From Diphasiastrum complanatum (Eukaryota; Streptophyta; Lycopodiopsida; Lycopodiales; Lycopodiaceae): DNA of 62,346 nucleotides. The first letter of the stretch is position 1, and each line of letters opens with the position of its first letter. Positions 10,692 to 25,000 of the stretch are shown piece by piece. The notes beneath the pieces are model-generated. The model worked only from the letters and a program-made list of their open reading frames with translations. It made no database searches and was not told the origin of the DNA. Made by a program: the position numbers and the translations under genes. The stretch is taken from positions 1-62,346 of the forward strand of contig MU833024.1 in assembly GCA_029204225.1 (NCBI GenBank), read 5' to 3'.

Positions 10692-13200
10692 ATGCTTATA
10701 CACGAGTTCTCTTGGGTTCATCTATCCATTGGTGCACTATATTAGGGTCAGAGATGCAACCTATTTAGGTTTTATGTTTGCTCATCTGATACCTACACGA
10801 ATCATAGTTTTTTGTTTTGCTATTTATTTGATCATCGAATACTTTAATTTTTATAATTTTATTTGAATTTGTTATCTAGAAAAGTATAAAAACTTGATCA
10901 AATCATTAGCATCTTATGTAGTTTATGTCATGTTTCATTGATGCTTGTGAGTTCCAAAAATGTCTTTTTGCCATGCTACACAATTGACAACCATATGTAC
11001 CAACATCTTGTATAAAATGCCAAACAAAAGAACTATGTTCAAGCAACTGTTGTAGCTACTGTGAGCTAATTTTATTGGTCATTAAAGCTCATGATTATTG
11101 TGGCAATATCACACCATAAATATCCACTGATTTGCAAAACCAATCATATAATTCACGAAAGTTTTCGTTGCAATTTAGAATAAGCAACGAGATTGCAAGA
11201 TAAAAAGGATATACATAAAAGTAATGTTTAATAAAACCAGAATGAAACCAACAATGTTTTTATAAAGTTGGCAACATAAAATTTTTTAAGAACAAAAACT
11301 ACTTAAATTTTGAGCTTTTGAAAATGTGTCATACAAAACTATCACATGAACTTTTATGCACAACCTCAAAAAAATATTACAGTTTAATCTCATGGACATT
11401 GATATTGAAAGATGGACTTTCTAGTGACCTTATTTGCTTGTTTTCAAAGTGAGATCTCACATCCCCCCTCATGCATCGAATCTCATATGACAATATTGAA
11501 AACGACATATAGAAGTCAACCCAATATTACATTCATATTTTTCAAATTGTGTAAGATTTTTTTTTTTTTGTCAAAAATGTGTTATTGAGCACCAAACGAT
11601 CTTATGGGTGATAAAAATCATGTGAAATTTTGGTTGCAAGCCTTTTTGCCTTACTTTTCCTTGTTAAAAGACATTTTAGATGTTTTTGTACGTATGTTTC
11701 AAGTCATTTTTGATTGAAGTAACCCAAGGTAGCATTCTGGTTAGAACCTTGCATTTCAAGAGGACATTCATAAAAATAAAAAAAAATCATTTGATTTCTT
11801 TGGATAACATGCCTTTATGTATTGGCATATAGATATTCTAGGGAACATTTCCCTAGATAAATGATCGTAGAGAGCCATTTGGCTGAGCTATTATGAAACG
11901 ACCATTAAATTTGGAGGGAAGGTTACAAAAATATCCTTTTCTAATTGTAAAGGTCCCTCTTGGACATTTGATTTGATGGATGAGGTTTGTTTAAAACTTA
12001 TACTGTTTGACTTTTTATGGCTTATAATCAATAATTCTTAAAAATTTGGATGAGCAACTATAAATTCATAATGTGAAGGGGATGAGTGTATTCTTATCTT
12101 GACTAAGGGTGCAAGCCGGGCCCCACCCTCATCCAGTAATTTATAGTCCTAAAATATCTCATCATGAATTATGATTTTTTTTTCTCATAAAAAGAGACGT
12201 GGATGGTAGCAAATTATGATTTTGCGTCTTTTACATCGTCGGATGAGAGTGGATCCTTGCGTGCACTCTCAATCGTGATAAAGGATATGCCAGTCCATGT
12301 GATGGGATGAAGAGATGGTTTTTTTTTTTCAATTTGTCGTTTTCATTATATTTGGTTATGTTCATGGGTATCTTTTATTTCATTTTGAACGTATGATTGT
12401 TCTTCCATTTTCAGATTATCCTTTAGATGTTGCTTCCATTTGACCTGCATTATTTAACAAAAAAAGCTTAATGCATTCTAGAGGAGCTAGAATAGTTGTG
12501 CAAGGAGGGTTCAAGTCTCAAAATGAGCACTTATTATATTGAAAAAAAAGTTTGAAACGTTTCCAAGGGTGATATTTTGGGATCTTTCATTGTAGTCGAG
12601 TTGGACAAGATTGTTGATTAGTTGGGCTCACTGTTCTAGAAACCTCTTTGGGGTTTCCCTCCAATATCCTACATTTTTTTTAACTTATCGATTTTTGAAA
12701 TTTTTTGCCTTCCAAATCCTACATCTCATATTTTTTGCCGGCAGAATACTACATATTTACATTCATAAATTATTCTATCAACTCAATAAACCTATGTAAG
12801 CCAAGTTTTGTAGGATCTCCTTCCTTTACTATACACAAATTTCATCCATATAAAAATGACGAACATAAAATTTCTTGCATTTAAAAAAAAATCTCGATTA
12901 TTTGAAATTCAAATTCATGTAAGTTTTTCATGAAATCGGTTTTCGACAAAAGATGCCAGTTCCATCCTCAAGAGATGCCGGCTCTCCCGAACACTGGTTG
13001 AGCTTGAATCCTCTTTGCTTGCTCAAAAGACAACATACATGTGGAAGCTTTTATATTAAACTTTAAAATGCCATCGACACGCTATAAATGCCAAATTTCA
13101 AGTTTGTTCAAAAGGCATCAGGCCTCCCTTGCCAACACGACTCACATAGTCCAAAGTCCACACCACCGTTACCGACACCCCAGAAATGGAGGTGACCCTG
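10692..13200. other. AT-rich intergenic DNA with a retrotransposon primer-site trace
   Basis: No gene supported. Near 10774-10787 the plus strand reads CTCATCTGATACCT, which on the minus strand resembles a Met-tRNA primer site next to an LTR end. A similar arrangement occurs at 33045-33060. The remainder is AT-rich with homopolymers and no recognisable protein. Confidence 0.5.
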
Positions 13201-13800
13201 TCAACTGCCCATCGGCCGGTCAAAGTTGGCCTCCACGTGACCTTCGAAAAAGTCTCTCACCGTCGCGGCTTTATTCTTCGCATTTTCTCAACAGTACCTA
13301 CCTACTCCCACTCTGTCCGCGACCCCTCATGACACTTCAGCAAGTTAGTCCCTCACCGTTGGATTTCCCTAGAGGCATTAAGATTCTTCCACGTCTCAAC
13401 ATTGACCATTGACCGTATATTTGGTGACATCTGTGGACGATGGCTAGCATCCAAGTGGGCGCGTCGAGAACACTTCGTGCCTCTAATGCTCCGTCGACTA
13501 CCTCGCTCTGTAGTCAATGGCACTTAAGACTTCCGGCCTGCCGCTTTTGGATATTTAAAAGACCTTGAGATCATGACACGTGTCAAAATTCACCGTTGAG
13601 ATGTGTCCAAGTGGCTAGCATCGAACGGGCAAGAGGAAATATGGTATCCCCCGCCTCTATTCCTCCTATCTTAGCGACACGAGATGAATCAATCTCGAGC
13701 CGTTAGATCTAGTTTCAGATGTTTAAATCTTGCCACGTGTTTTAAATCTAGACAACGCCACATGGATGTGTCTACGTGGCAAGCATCCAGCTAAGGAAAC
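13201..13800 (+). promoter_or_regulatory. Probable ABCB promoter region with clustered ACGT-core boxes
   Basis: Four CACGTG or TACGTG cores occur at 13234-13239, 13577-13582, 13734-13739 and 13773-13778, and a CCACGTC at about 13389. These are G-box/ABRE-like sites bound by plant bZIP and bHLH factors. The last three sit in a degenerate direct repeat: about 13548-13628 resembles about 13716-13790, sharing a TTTAAA stretch, the ACGT box and a GATGTGTC..GTGGC.AGCATC block. A partial third copy lies near 13430. The GC content is higher than in the flank. Location upstream of a pyrimidine-rich leader supports a promoter, but no TATA box or start site was proved. Confidence 0.5.
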
Positions 13801-15577
13801 CTCGTGGCTTTAGACCTCTCCTTTCCATCTCTCTCTCTCTCTCTTTTTTTTTTTTCCTTCTTCTTCTGTGTCTCTCTCTTGCTCTTCTCTGTCTCTCGCT
13901 TTCCAGCTTGACGACAGCTGCAGCTGGCTATGGCGGATGGATCGCAACAAGGAGCTACTTACTCGCATTACTTTTGCCAACAAGCTCTGCTCAAGGCACG
14001 AAACAAAAGCATGAATATGCTGCTGCTTTGTTGATTGAAACAGCAAAAACAGCAGTGGCCTCCGCCTCTTCTCATACCACATCAATCCAGCATAACATTT
14101 CAAGACTGCCACTGGTAAGATCATTTGCCAGTAAGTCATTTCCTTCTCGTGAGGGATTAGTGGCTTCCTCAGCGCCGAACTAATCTGCCTCTGCCTCTGC
14201 CTCTGCCTCCGGGTCTCATTTTCATTGCTCGGAAAGATAAATACTGAAAAAAGTGATAATAAATGATGATAGGGACAGTTTGTGGTCAGTATTGAGGAAG
14301 AACGACTAAGGTAGCGAGTGAGATTGTGTCGGATATGATGTTGTTTGGCAAGATGAAGATCCGGTAAGAGAACTACAGGATGGATGTGTACTGAGGTCAC
14401 TGGCAGAAAACCTTTTTCAAGGCTCGGGTTGTGTGATTTGGGTTTTGGCAGAGCCGATCATGTGGTTTAAGTGCAAAGTGGAAGCTAGAAATTACGGTTT
14501 GGCTCTGCAGGTGCAGCCAACCTCTAAGCTATGCATTTGGATTTTTTCTCTCCCATGCTAAACACTTATAACAGAGTCTGGTTATCAACTAAAAAGATCA
14601 ATTATCTATTGTGCAAGAGATGTGTGTCAAGCCGACTGGTGTAATTTGTTCTTGTGGACTAAGATACGGAAGCTAGGCCGAACATTAATGTGCTTTGCTC
14701 ATTGGCAGCCTTAAAAGCAGGAAAGCGGCTGAATAGCGTTCTGGCTTGTATTATAGCATTGGATAGGGTGTATTATACGACTTGCAAATAATATTACACA
14801 ATCTGCTACTTATGGAGAAAGGAGCATGTGGTTTAATTGGACAGTGTGCAAATCCTTGATAAAGGTTGCCACTGAAGAGTCATTTAGGGCAGTTGTGGTT
14901 TTCAGAACTAGCTTGATGTATTATTTTCTCGATTCTGAAGTCACTGCTTACGGACAAGTTTAGCTCAGGGTAAGAGAGCACGGGATGTAAAAATTGGGAA
15001 CTGGATTTGTTCATTCCCTTCGATTCGTGTAAACACGACATTGACTAATCGTTCTATGGTACCACTGCCACTCGTCATAGAGAAGCAAATGCGTTTGCGA
15101 AACAAAAGTAAGGGAAGCACATCCGAAAGACTTTAGTGGCATGATGTTTCAAATGAGTGTGATCTGCTAGATGGCTTATTTAAATCGAGATGATGCACCG
15201 GAATAGGGTTTCCAGAAGCTGCAAAAGCGTACGGAGCATGTACGGAAATTTGATACACTGGATAATTAGGCTGTTTTGATTCAAAAGATGCCGGTATTCT
15301 TAAAAGACTACAAGTGGACGGAATCTGCATATGATAAATGATCTGTTGACTTTTTCTTCTATCTACCAAGGAGCAGTTGGATTAGCCATGGCGGTGTACT
15401 TATTTTGAACAATTCGTGGCTTGAGGCCAGATCTTAACAGCCAGCAGTCAGTGAGACACTAAATGCTGCCTTTCTTCTCGCATTGGTACAGTGATGGCCA
15501 TTGTTCATACCCTCAAGGCAAGCGGCATAGATTAAATTGGTTTAAACTAGAAGAAAACCTACTTGCTAGGAAGCAGC
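13801..15577 (+). other. Probable long 5' leader of the ABCB gene
   Basis: A strong C/T tract (13828-13885) opens the region, typical of plant transcription start regions. No protein on either strand is convincing. The leader may contain an intron, since TTGGTACAG at about 15484-15492 is acceptor-like. Several upstream ATGs occur; the best context (GCTATGGCG) starts a 34-codon open frame at 13930-14034. Confidence 0.4.
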
Positions 15578-15976
15578 ATGATGATTTCTCGTGGACTGTT
15601 TGGGTGGTCGCCACCTCATATCCAACCACTAACCCCTGTTTCAGAGGTTTCTGAACCGCCGGAATCACCCTCGCCCTATCTTGATGCTGGAGCGGATGCT
15701 ATACAAGTTGAAGATGAATTGCATCCGGAAGAAACAGAGGAGCTAGAGTTGTCTCCAGCTGCCGTTTCTTTTCTCAAGCTCTTTGCGTATGCAGATTATG
15801 TAGATTGGCTGCTGATGATTCTTGGATCAATTGCAGCAGCAGTGCACGGTGCTTCTCTACCTGTTTATCTTCACTTTCTGGGAAAAATTATCAACCTCTT
15901 CGGTTTGTCTCACTCTAGCGTGCAGAATGAAACCCATCATCAGCTTATTCACGAGCTTTTGAAGGTGCGTATGGAT

Positions 15977-16039
<63 letters not shown>

Positions 16040-19000
16040 TTCTCTATGATACCAAAGGGTCACTTAAATGAACAATTCTGCGTGCTTTATATTAACTTAC
16101 TTGAGAGTTATTATTATTTCATGTAGAAATCCTCTTGTTTTTTTCAACCAGGTAAATTTGAAGCAATATATAATCTTAATACCAAAGAAGCGCCATTTTA
16201 GCAGATCCAGAAGATCCCTTCAAACCCAATTGAATAGAGTTTGAGTGGGTTTTTTTAGGTATTGATTGTTTGTATGTTTCTTCAAAGTTTGGAAAAATCT
16301 GTCATCATTTGAAATCAGTCTAGTCTGTAGGAGTTAGATTCTTCAAAAGAAGAAAACGAATTGATTCATTTTGACTTAATTTCAAATCAACTGGGAGTAA
16401 ATCAAAACTAAGAGTCCCAAAACCCATGCTAATTTCCTATCATTGTCACCAAGAGGCAGAATTGTACAAAGAACAATGAACCACAGTACAAATGGAGATA
16501 GTAATATATCATATGGTGTCATTTTTTTCCTATATGCGGATGAGTTATATATGGTTTGAGTTGAGTTTGATTCTTGGAAAATGTAGGTAAAAGCTATAAT
16601 GAGCTAATTTTGCTTGAACTACTGGAGAACTGAGTATAGGGGCAAGGGGATGCCCATTTTTCTTCCAGTGCTTGCAAGTTGTCCCGGGTCCTGCTCTTTC
16701 CTCCACTGAAAGAAAAAGTATAATATTCTTGGAGTAGCAATTTGGCTTTCTTGTCTTTCCACCTTTTTCAGAAGCCTTTTTTTGACTTTGAAACTATGTG
16801 GCACCAGTTGAGTGTATTGGAACATTTTCTAACTTGAATTCAAACACCTTTCAAATTTCTGCAATTGCATAATTGCCAACTCTTGCAAATTAAGATGATG
16901 TAACACATTCTTGATCCGTAGATCCTGGCAGTCAATTTTATAAAGCTGTTGTAGAAATCAAATTTGCAGTACCATGAGAATATTTTCAAGCACCAGTTTC
17001 ATTGCCAAATCCTTTCTCATCTCAAAATTCTTGAGATCTTTAACGTGTAACATGGAATCTACACGCAAAAACCGATGATAGACTTTGCTATTTTTCGTTG
17101 TTCTTGGGTAAGACCTTTTTAAATCTAGAATAGTTTTCGGTTTAACTTCCATTTTACTATTGGCTGTAAGCATAACAGACTCCAAATTTTACTTTGAATG
17201 TTGGATTTTGACCAAATACAAACTTTGACATGCAAAATACAAATCAAAGTACCCATTTTGAAACTGAACTTTTGAAAGCATTCCAAAATGCTAATTTTCA
17301 AAGATCTGGTTTAGTATTTGGTCCGATAGACCTAAAAAGTGCTTAATCAAAATTAGGATGTTTTGGACTACTCTCTAAGCATGGTTCTTTTCTATGGTAT
17401 GGTGGCACGTAGAGCTCATGGCTCTTGGAAATTGTAGAAGGGTTGAAAACATTAGGGTTTGGTTGTAGAGTGTATGAATCAATGGGTGGCAAAGAAAAAT
17501 CTGAAAAATAAGTTTTCTGGAGACTGTTTCATTCTATGCACTCACCTCTGTTGACCTGAATTTTGAATGTGGACTTCATGCCCACAAGACTTACAAAGCA
17601 GAGGTATTTGCAAGCAGAGATTGTTGTGGGTTTGTGTGAGCTGACCTATATTGCATGCATTTGCAGCATTCTCTATACATCACGTACATTGCAGCAGCTG
17701 TTTTGTTGGCTGGTTGGATAGGTAAGGCAAATTTCTTACCGGTGATAATACTTTTGGTGGTGGCTGGTCTTATACTTTTGTAATCCTTGTTATTATATTT
17801 TGTTTTAACTTCGTGTTGTTAAATTCTTTCTGAAAAACTGTTGTGGAATGCACTATCAAAATATCAAACTACCTACCACTTGGTGCTTTAAGTAACAACA
17901 TTCAATTTAACTTGCAGAGGTATCATGCTGGATATACACTGCGGAAAGACAATCATCAGTGATAAGATCCAAGTATGTCCAAGTATTGCTGAGTCAAGAT
18001 ATGGGGTTTTTTGACACGTATGGAAGCAATGATGACATTGTTAGCCAGGTTTCTAGTGACGTTCTTTTCATCCAGTACACACTTAGTGAAAAGGTAATTT
18101 TTTGCTTGATGTTGAAAAATTTCCATATATTCAGCTTTGACTTGATAGTTGTATCCTCTAATTCAGGTTTTGGTAGTCATAGAGTAAACATAGACTAAAG
18201 TAAGGCTTGGGTTTGTAGGTGGGGCATTATATCCACAATATGGCCACTTTCTTTGGAGGCTTAGCAGTAGGATTTATCAACAAATGGCAAGTGTCATTGC
18301 TAACTTTAGCCACCGGGCCATTTATTGTTGCTGCTGGAGGAGTGTCTAATGTGTTCCTTCACAAGTTAGCTGAGCAAGTTCAAGATGCGTATTCTGAAGC
18401 TGCAAACATTGCTGAGCAGGTGGTTCACCTTCCAGTTGTGTTGTTCTGGAAGAGATTGAGAACATTTGTTAGCATGTTGATCTTCTTGTAGGGTATCACA
18501 AATATATGCTCATAGAGGAATTTGAATAGTCTTGTATTTGTTTCCTGCTTGACAAAGCCCTCTTATTTCAAATGTTTACCCTGCATAAAAATGTGATATG
18601 CTGCACAAATGCACTGTTTTTGTGTAAAGCTTTATCAGAGTTTTACACCCAATTCTGGAAAAGTTTTTTTTAGGCACAGACATAGCAACACATAGTTATC
18701 AACCTCCGTGCCACAGAATCTTTCTTTGCAGAAAAAAGATGTCATGTTTTATAGTCAAGATTTTCTGTAGATTTCAGGGGGCATGAATGGAAGTGGCAAA
18801 AATCTGCGAGATCAATTCATTACTTTTACTCCCATATTTAAGTTTTACTCGAGTTGATGAACTAAGTAAGGGTACTGATTTAACATTGATCCTCCAGAAA
18901 GATGGAATAATAGGAATACATGTGGCCAGATCTTCTCAGCCCCCTAACGGGCTGAGGTAATCTCAGCACTTTATAATAATGACAAGGTAGTATATATGCA

Positions 19001-22000
19001 GAAAAGTTGTTCTGTTCACCAATTCATGTAAAATTATGCTATTCACCCTGTTGAACATATAGCGTTGTCTGTTGATGCATTTGTGGTGCTTCCGTTACTG
19101 AGTTATCTGGTTACTGTATGCAGGCAATCACTTATGTTCGGACTATGTATGCGTTCGTCAATGAGACACTGGCTAAATATCTTTATGCAAATGCTCTTCA
19201 AACCACTCTGAAATATGGGGTCAAAATAAGCCGTGTGCAAGGCATTGGCTTAGGATTTATCTATGGACTGGCAATATGTTCATGTGCATTGCAGCTGTGG
19301 TTTGGCCGTACCCTCATTGATCATGATCTAAGTGATGGAAGTGAAGTAATCGTTGCAGTTTTTGCAATTATCCTTAGTGGCCTGTAAGCATAGTCTTGAA
19401 ATCACGTATCTTCATTGAGGGCTTTTATAAACAGCAGTCTTGAACATGGGTATTAGTTGACATTCCAGTTGTCATCCTTTTGGCTCTTATTCTGCTAATG
19501 AACCTCATACTGTGTTTTGCTATCAAAATTGACTTTTCTGATTTTAACTTCAGTACCTTGTGCTTGGGTCATAACTGTTGAAGAATTGTTGTTTGTAACT
19601 AATGCAGAGGCTTGAACCAAGCTGCTACCAACTTTCACGCTTTTGAGCAAAGTAGGATAGCAGCGTATCGGTTATATGACATGATAGAGAGAATACCTGC
19701 AAGTCCTTTGGAAGGAAAAGTATTGCCCAATCTTCAAGGAGGTTTAGAACTGCGGAATGTCTATTTCAGCTATCCATCACGACCTGACATACCTATCTTG
19801 AGTGGATTATACCTTTCTCTTCCTGCAAGGAGAACGATGGCACTTGTTGGTAGCAGTGGCTCTGGAAGAAGTAGCATAGTTTCTTTGATTTTACGCTTCT
19901 ATGACCCAACTTTAGGTATGTCATATGCTATGCTTTTTATAGTTCTCTAAAAATCTTTTCTTGCTTCTGGGATTTGTATCAAAGCTTGAATTTGACCTTT
20001 CTTTTTGGTTATCTAGGTGAGATATTGCTCGATGGGGAGAATTTGAAGAATTTGCGGCTAGACTGGCTAAGAAGTCAAGTTGGTCTTGTCAGCTCAGAGC
20101 CTGCACTTTTTGCTGCGAGTATCAAGGAAAATATTTTATATGGTCGTAGTGTTGCAGGTATTGATGAAATTGAGGAGGCAGCAAAAATTGCCCATGCTCA
20201 CACTTTCATCAGCTCTTTACCTGATGGTTATGAGACTCAGGTGGGGCCTTCTAGACATGAATTTGTTGTAGTAAAGTTTTTTCTGGTTGAAATTTTTGAA
20301 ACTTTGGGATGTCCTGCATAGACGATGAATCTTGAAGTACAGAATGTTATGGGGCAGGTTGGAGAAGGTGGAAGATTTCTTTCAGAGGAGTTCAGGCTGA
20401 AATTGGCGATAGCAAGAGCCGTTTTAAAGAATCCTTGTATTCTTCTTCTTGATGAAGCTACCTGTAATCTGGATGCACAAGCAGAACGAAGTGTTCAGGA
20501 AGCGATTGATATACTTATACTTGGTAGATCAACCCTACTTATTGCGCATCGCCTTGCGAGCATTAGAAATGTTGATGCTATTGCCGTCATTGAGGATGGA
20601 CAACTAGTGGAGATGGGAACACATGAAGAGTTATTAGGCATTGATGGGTCGTATGCAGACCTCTTAAGGCTTGAGGAGAACACAAAACCAGCGAGAAGGT
20701 ACTAGTCAAAGAGCCTTTGAGACGTTATGTTCCATGTTGAAAAATGTTGTTTTTGGATAGTTTTGTCTCTAGTCTGGGAACGTGCAAGGTTCTGTACAAG
20801 ATTTCTACTATCATAATTCACTTATACTATTTGTTTTTGAAGAGTGATATGTAAAAAGGGAACAGGCATTTTGGTGATTTCAAAATTTAAATGGTAATTC
20901 TGTCATCATGCACACAATTGGTTTGCATTCGTAAGCTTTTTGGTGTGTCGTTGTGGCAGGAGCAAAAGTTATAGAGAACTGAACATTCCTGTGCAAGCAG
21001 GTAGCTCATCTCCTCGATTGGTTAAATCCTCTTCTTTGCATAGACACAGCAGTGCGCGAGCCACAGAGTTAATTAGCATGTACAGTTCCCCTCCTCAAGT
21101 TCCCAGTCCACCATCTGAGGAAAAGCCAGAAATTGATCCTAAATTGGATGTACAGGAAAGCGCTCCCTCTGTGAAGGGACAAGATAGTCTTGAATCGTCT
21201 CTGACTGCTTTACCAAAGTTGAATATGCGCGCTTTACAGCGTCATCCTTCCAATCACTCTGATCCAGAGTCTCCTGTGTCACCACTGTTGATCACTGATC
21301 CTAAGAACGAACGATCGCATTCAAAGACCTACACTAGATCTATTGGCCAGCTTGTTGAATTGGAGACCGACATAGAAAGTCCCCAAGATGTTCTTTCTGA
21401 GAAGCCATCATTGTGGAGACTTGCGAGACTTAGTGCTCCTCAATGGCTTTGTGCACTACTTGGCTGCATAGGTGCTGCACTATTTGGTTCCTTTAATCCT
21501 TTGCTGGCATATCTTGTGGTTCAGGTAGCTGAAGCTTATTATGAGTTTCCCAGAAAGCATTTCAAGCATGAAGTAAACAAGTGGTGTCTGTTTATGGTCG
21601 CGATGGGCATAGCAACGGTCTTTGTCAATTTTTTGCAGCACTTTTATTTTGGAATTATGGGAGAGAAAATGACTGAGCGTGTTCGTAGAATGATGTTTTC
21701 TGGTGAGTTTGAATTCTTTTGAATCAAGTTTCAATAGGAAGGAAGTTTGATCCTGTATTTGCTTGCGTGGTGAAATTTTGAGTCTGAAGTACCATCCTAT
21801 CCTATGTATCTATTTGTGAACCATCCTGATTCAACGTCCTCTTGATTGTCCAGCAATTTTGCGTAATGAGATTGGATGGTTCGATAAAGAGGAAAACAGC
21901 ACTGAAGCGCTCTCAATCCGTCTGGCAAATGATGCTACATTTGTTCGAGCTGCATTCAGTAACCGGTTGCTATTTTTTGTCCAGGATACGACAGCCATAG

Positions 22001-25000
22001 TTGTGGTGATTATAATCACTATCATTATGGAATGGCGTCTTGCAGTTGTCGCACTTGCTACAATTCCACTCCTTGCTGCTGCTGCAGTTGCTCAGGTCCA
22101 GTTAATACAGACTTTTTTGTTTCTCCACTGTTCACCTATAGATTTCATATCTTGGCTGTAGTTCTTGGTATGTGGCTTCTGAACTTGTAACTTCAATTTA
22201 TATTGAGGTACTGTTGTAGTGCTTGGGGCCTCATTAATTGCAATTGGACTCCTGTAGTACAATATATGATTATTGGGTGATTACTTGGAAGGACACCTAG
22301 AGGTAGGTGCCCAGCCTCAATCTAGAACATCCTAGTTCAAGTCTATAGATACGTTAGTGAGCCCTCATTTGCTAGCTGATGATCATTGAAAGTGCTCATT
22401 TGTTAGAGGACCTGCAAGTCAGTTCATCGTTCATGATTTTTGAGATCATTGTTGGAGATTTATGATCAGTTGAAAGTTTGCCATCCTTTTTTACTATTTA
22501 TGCTCGATTCTCTGTGGATCTGTACTTGTTGCAGGTACAAAAAGGAGTCTCCTCTCTCCTCACCTTTGACCTTCATCCACATCTTCTTGGGCCCTCCCAT
22601 GCTTATAAAGTCCCCTTGCCCTTCATAATCAGAAAGGCTGGAGAAGGATAGTTGGGGGAAAGGCATGACCCATGAGTTATGTGGATGAGGTGGCTAGGTG
22701 ACCTTGAGTGTGAGGTGGTGCCCATAAGGGTTGCTTCATAAAGTAGGCCATGCCATACACCGTTTAGGCTTGCCACCTAGTATGGGTGTGGGGAGGTGGA
22801 AAGGTGGTGTGGAGAAGGGAGTATAAGCCCTGCTCCTCTCATTCATGCTTAGTACTCTGGATAGAGCTCTCAAGGCTGAAGGAATTTCTTCACCACGACT
22901 TGCGCTTGCGCTAGACTCCTTGCAGTTAGTTCAAGCTATGAACTCATTGCAAAATCAGATTTTAGAGATGCAATCCAAACATGTGGCGGCCAAGAGAGAA
23001 TGGCGAAGTCAAAGCCAATCGCTGCCTGTTTGATGTACCCCATGTTTAACCTAGAGTTTTTCTTGGGTGATAAAAAGGACCGGCATCCTGATGTGGTGTT
23101 GTCCATGCACGATTTGCCGGATAGTACTAAGATTGCTGCTACACACCTGTTCTTATGCAGTAAGGCGTTCACATGGTGGCAACATCTTAAGGATGGGGCT
23201 AATGCCCTTACCATTGGGGGCAGTTTTCAAGATGCCTTCAAGGTGGCATTTTAACCGGTCTTGCACGATTCTGAACATTATCGTCAATTTGCTTCCATAT
23301 ACATGGGGACTAGGCCGTTAGATGCCTATTTGCAAGAATTTCAAGAAGTGTTGCCTCGATTCATAAATCGAATTAATCCCATGCTGATTAAATTATAATT
23401 TATTTTGGGGCTTCCTAAAGAATTCCAACTTGAAGTGTGGCATAACCAACTACAGAGCCTCAAAGATGCACTTTTCTTTGCGAAGATCTTTGATGATACC
23501 CATTCTGGTGCTCGAAAGGATTGTAAAGATAAAAATGTTCTTTAAAACGGGGCAAAGACAAGACAGACAATGGCTCCCAAGGTGGGAAAAAGCGCTTCAA
23601 GTAGAGCCAATTATGACAAGGCTCACATTTGACCTAGTAAATGCCCTTGGGGAGCACACTAGCCCTTTTAGTTAGGAAAAAGGATAGATGCACTCGCCGT
23701 TGTGTTGATTTAAAAAAGATGAATAAAATGACCATCAAGAATAGATATTCCTTACCAAGGATGGACGATCTAATGGACCATCTAAATGGAGCAAAGTAGT
23801 TAGTTCTCCAAGATAGACCTTCGATCAGACTACCATTAGATAAGGATTAGGAACAAGGATGTTTCTAAGTCTGGTTATTGAAGTTTGCCACTATGAGTTT
23901 TGGTGGTATTGTTTGGACTCACGTGTGCACCTACTACATTCCAGCGGATGATGAACGATAATCTTCGTCCATATCTGGGGAAGTTTGTGGTGGTGTATTT
24001 GGACAACATATTAATTTATAGTCGGACCCTTGAGGAGCAAGAAGAGCATGTTCGTATTCACAGATACATTTTGGACTATGCTAGTATAGCTTTGCCCTCA
24101 ACGAATGTCTTAAGGGGAGAAAAAATTTTAGCTGCAGAAAAAGTCCACCTGTAGTCTAGAGTGATGAAATGAATGAGAGTCTTGAAACTCTCAAGCACCG
24201 TGTTTCTACGGTTCCAATTTTACACTTAGTCGATCCTAATAAACCATTCTTGGTAGAAACGAATACTAGCGAGTGTGGTGTACATAGTTTTGGAAAATGT
24301 TTCCCTAGATATTACAATTTACTATTTAGAAACCTTAATTCCTAAAATTTCAAAACTAAAATAGTATTCTGTAAAGAGATGATATATCTTACTAGATAGG
24401 AGCAGCTTGACTTTATTTACATCATTTGAGTTGCTTGCTGCAATTGCTATGAGGTGTTCAATGTGATTCTAGAGTCTAGACAGATAGCTTGGAACCCATT
24501 TTTTTTGCCTATCTATTTCATACAATTGCCTTGGATCTTCTATAGAAGGATTATGCTCCCTAATGCCACACTTCGAAGGTACTCGTGGCTATCTGATGTT
24601 TTTGAGTGACAGAGAAACTGTGTAGCAGACATCTTTGCAAGCCTTTATTCTCTTGTTCATGTTGATACTTTTGTGTGGCATTCCTAACAGCATGGTGATT
24701 CACAGACAGCTGGTATCTGTTGTTATTTTGGGCTTAACTTGATGAAAGATGGTGACTAATCTGCAACCAATGAATCAAGGTATGGATCCCTAAATGGTGA
24801 CAAAACTGCATCAGTATTATCACAAGAAATGAAGGGGATATAGCTGGCTCAATATAGAAGTCCAAAGTGGCCTAGACTGAAGTGGCACGGTACTTGAAAA
24901 ATTCCGTACAGGTCATTGGTTTTAGACTGCCACTAAACTATACAAATAACTTGAGTATTTAGCAGTATGACTAAGGACTCATAAAGTTTGACTTATTTGT

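Noticed and set aside
13810-14400. Protein-coding genes in the 13.8-14.4 kb region (196-codon minus frame, 135-codon plus frame)
   Set aside because: Both cross the C/T-rich tract and show no domain or conserved composition. A leader region is the simpler reading.
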